A stretch of DNA of 64,000 nt, from contig OX235263.1 in the NCBI GenBank assembly GCA_944472135.2, positions 86,770,721-86,834,720 of the forward strand. The letters run 5' to 3'. A program made the position numbers and the translations under genes. Every line of letters starts with the position of its first letter. Position 1 is the first letter of the stretch. This DNA is from Trichobilharzia regenti (taxonomy: Eukaryota > Platyhelminthes > Trematoda > Strigeidida > Schistosomatidae). The notes under the pieces were generated by a model, which made no database searches, had not been told where the DNA came from, and saw only the letters and a program-made list of their open reading frames with translations. Positions 61,649 through 64,000 of the stretch are shown here, piece by piece.

Positions 61649-62730
61649 CGGTTTTGTTGGCTTGACACTAATAAAGAAGTAAGGAAATGGGCACTTACGT
61701 GCTTGTCTCGTTAAAAGTGCGAGGTAATAAGACACACCAGAAGCCCACCTTTCTTCTTCCTGACGCTCGTTTTAAACACGTTCAAATAGATTTAGTTAGA
61801 CCCCTTCCTGAATCCCATGGATATACCTATATTTCAACTTGCATCGATCGGTTCACACGATGGCCGGAAGCATTACCCATCAAGGACGCATCAGCTGAAA
61901 CATTCGCACGGATCTTTGTAGAAAGATGGATCGCTAACTTTGGATGCCCATCTTCAATAAAAACTGATCGCGAGCGGCAATTCGAAAGCGGCTCATTCTT
62001 CGCCCTGACTAAAATCATAGATTGCATGCGTTTTCGAACAACAGCCTACCATCCTCAAGTTAATGGTATGGTAGAACGTCTATACAGACAGTTGAAAGCT
62101 GGTTTATCAGCTGCAAAGAATACCCATTGGACAAAATCACTTCCGTTAGTTTTCCTAGGGATACGAAACGCCTTGAAAAATGATCCCGGTTGTACTACCA
62201 CCGAGCTAGCATATGGGAGAACACTACGACTGTCTGGTGAATTTGTTTCTCCCTCGAGCTTCCCACCAGTGGTAGATCACGCTTCATGCGTCAACAGGCT
62301 TACAAACGCTATCCATTCAGTCAAAGCTGCTCCCTTCATCCGCAGTCCACTGGTGTTTTTGTTCACCCGTGTTTGAAACCTTCTTCACATGTATTTGTTC
62401 GTCGTGACTCTGTGCGTCGGCCTCTTGAACCACCATACGACGGACCATATAAAGTAATTAAACGTACGGATAAATTCTTTGTCTTAGACAAAAATGGCCA
62501 CGAGCACACCGTCAGCGTTGACCGCCTGAAACCGGCTTACTTGGAAGGTAATCCTATTAGCATAGGGCTCAGCGTACCCCATAATTCATAAGTAACCGAA
62601 GATCGTTTAATCCTCGAAGAAGTCAATAGCACGGCGAAGGCCACCGAAACTTCTGTAGACCCGCGTAAGAAAACGCGTTCTGGACGTAACGTAAGATTCC
62701 CAGAATACTTTCGCACCTATATTACATAAC
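61649..62730 (+). pseudogene. Gypsy-2 integrase, C-terminal part
   Basis: Resumes after LINE A with SRFCWLDTNKEVRKWA and the second half of the zinc domain (Cys and Cys around 61700, partly in another frame). The open frame 61687-62376 has FKHVQIDLVRPLPES, STCIDRFTRWPEA, IANFGCPSSIKTDRERQF and TTAYHPQVNGMVERLYRQLKA. This gives D (HVQIDLV), D (TDRERQF) and E (VERLYR) of the catalytic triad. The next frame (62286-62591) gives PPYDGPYKVIKRTDKFFV, and the coding ends near 62729 with RSGRNVRFPEYFRTYIT. Frame changes and stops make it a pseudogene. Confidence 0.85.
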
Positions 62731-62893
62731 TAAGTTGTTTGATTCACCCAAATCATTCGTTTGTGGTACTAATTATTTTTTTTTAGACCCACAAATTTTT
62801 TATATGCAGTATCACTAAACAAAAGTAAAATATTTTTCGCTTCTGGCTGGTTCTGCCTTAGGGTCCTCACAGCCCTATTAGGGGGGAGTGAGC

Positions 62894-63300
62894 TGTAGCG
62901 GTAAATAATTCCCCAAAATTATTGACCATAGAAGTAGATTATGTCTAACAGAAGAATTACATCGTGACCATAGGAATCACCAATGAATATTGGATGCTGA
63001 CCCTTAGAGTTTAAGTCGACTTGTTTAGCTGAAGGCTTCCGGTCAAGTATCCCCGCCATTTGGTACTCCGTTGTGTCACTTTCGTGCACGGTAACTGGCC
63101 AGCTTAGCTTCCGCTTCAGTCCGCGATTTGGTTCCGAAATATATCTCGTAATTTGGACAATCAATTGCGGTGTTTTGCTTTGCCTTTGGTACACGAGAAA
63201 CGAATACTATAGAATTTGTTGGTATAAGATCTTGCGTTAGTATACCCCTTACAATTCACGAACGTCTATACCGTCAGCCTCTGAACACACGTTGCACGAG
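62894..63300 (+). repeat. Gypsy-2 3' LTR
   Basis: TGTAGCGGTAAATAATTCC starts right after GGGGGGAGTGAGC (62881-62893), a polypurine tract. Bases 63120-63250 match the 5' LTR remnant at 50818, and the first 150 bases match the fragment at 20839. The right end is not clear; beyond about 63260 the two LTRs no longer align well by eye. Confidence 0.75.
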
Positions 63301-63429
63301 TGCATATTCAAGCACTGTCAGTGTGAGCTCCCTATTGAAACACGTATACAAATTAGCGGAGTTTAATTTACCCCCAATTAATATGTAAAGCATTAAATTC
63401 ACCAACAGTCAGACACCTATTTCTACTAC

Positions 63430-64000
63430 CCCAACCCCTCAAGTGATTTAGAACGAAGTCATCAGCTTGGATAGCAGGACTTCTGCAAATAAGTCCGATC
63501 ATTAAAGTCCATTTGCTCAAGTTAATGACGCAACTTGCGGCTTCACTGGTCCGCGGTCATGAGTTTCTGACAACATTGACCTAATCCCTATGTCATCCCT
63601 GATGTATAGAGCACCTCCCCACCTTCCCGACTACACGCTCTGTCTGGTCGAATGCAGACGTACCCAGGTATGAGTGGAGTTAAGTCTACACTCACCAACA
63701 ACCATGTCTCAGTGATAGCAACCACATCAGGTTGTAGTCTTTCAGATAATTCTCCTAATCCGGCGAGCTTATTCCTAGGACTTCATGCATTCGTATAGCA
63801 CACTGAAACAACTACGTTTTTATCTGTCTCATGAAGAGAGGTCACGGCAGCATCGGTTTCCGAGACCTCTCCACTCAAAAACCCAATAGCTTGAGATCTT
63901 CGCCTTTCTCTAGCCTTGCCTTTCGCTCAACCACGGCTTCTCTTCTCTTGATTCAATCTTCTAAAGGCCAATCAGGCCTTATTTTTAAACTTTTATCGTT
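63430..64000 (-). pseudogene. CR1-like LINE endonuclease fragment
   Basis: Minus strand, running off the right edge. Readable words in order are LSERLQPDVVAITETWL (near 63750-63700), then PGYVCIRPDRACS and LYIRDDIGIR near 63600, typical of the start of the CR1-type endonuclease. Frames shift between the words, so the copy is decayed. The reverse transcriptase part is not in the window on this side; the gypsy-2 LTR follows instead, so the fragment is truncated. Confidence 0.7.

Overview
The window looks like nuclear DNA of a schistosome-type digenean fluke, and almost all of it is transposable-element sequence. The evidence is the mixture of elements: RTE-like, CR1-like and R2-like LINEs, Penelope-like elements with a GIY-YIG domain, Ty3/gypsy and BEL/Pao LTR elements, and a tRNA-derived SINE. 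The base composition is AT-rich, and the one recognisable host gene has a 33-base intron, a known habit of schistosome genes near their 5' ends. I cannot name the species from sequence alone. There is no bacterial-style operon, no CRISPR array, no rRNA and no convincing functional tRNA gene.

Layout. 1-13.7 kb holds decayed LINE tails of two RTE-like families in both orientations, two SINE copies, a fold-back repeat, Penelope fragments, and a 660-base near-identical inverted pair (782-1442 and 11895-12557). 13.9-15.7 kb holds the 5' end of a minus-strand host gene resembling sphingomyelin phosphodiesterase 4, with at least three exons. 16.2-17.4 kb is a 1.2 kb near-perfect palindrome made of two Penelope 3' ends. 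17.6-20.5 kb is a nearly complete minus-strand CR1-like LINE. 21.7-30.3 kb is an R2-like LINE (minus) split by a CR1-like LINE (plus), which is itself split by a second LINE (minus); a solo BEL LTR with a 5-base target duplication also sits in the R2-like element. 30.6-35.3 kb is a young LTR element that codes only for Gag and protease and exists as LTR-gag-LTR-gag-LTR. 36-38.6 kb holds a SINE and an unrecognised minus-strand coding-like stretch. 38.6-49.9 kb is an internally deleted minus-strand gypsy element that was hit by an almost complete BEL/Pao element (41.5-48.9 kb). 50.8-63.3 kb is a decayed plus-strand gypsy element that contains a long two-ORF CR1-like LINE (about 54.4-61.6 kb). 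63.4-64.0 kb is the endonuclease part of another CR1-like LINE on the minus strand.

How it fits together. The order of insertion can be read from which element interrupts which. The youngest events appear to be the Gag-protease element (two open 510-residue copies), the BEL/Pao element (long open frames, one frameshift) and the LINE inside the second gypsy element. The gypsy elements and RTE-like LINEs are old and broken. The host gene probably continues toward lower coordinates through the LINE-rich stretch at the start of the window.

Most unusual points: the Gag-protease-only tandem element, two LINEs with diverged reverse transcriptases but the same 1.4 kb 3' tail, the BEL 3' end that looks like a junction between a full-element allele and a solo-LTR allele, and the Penelope palindrome.
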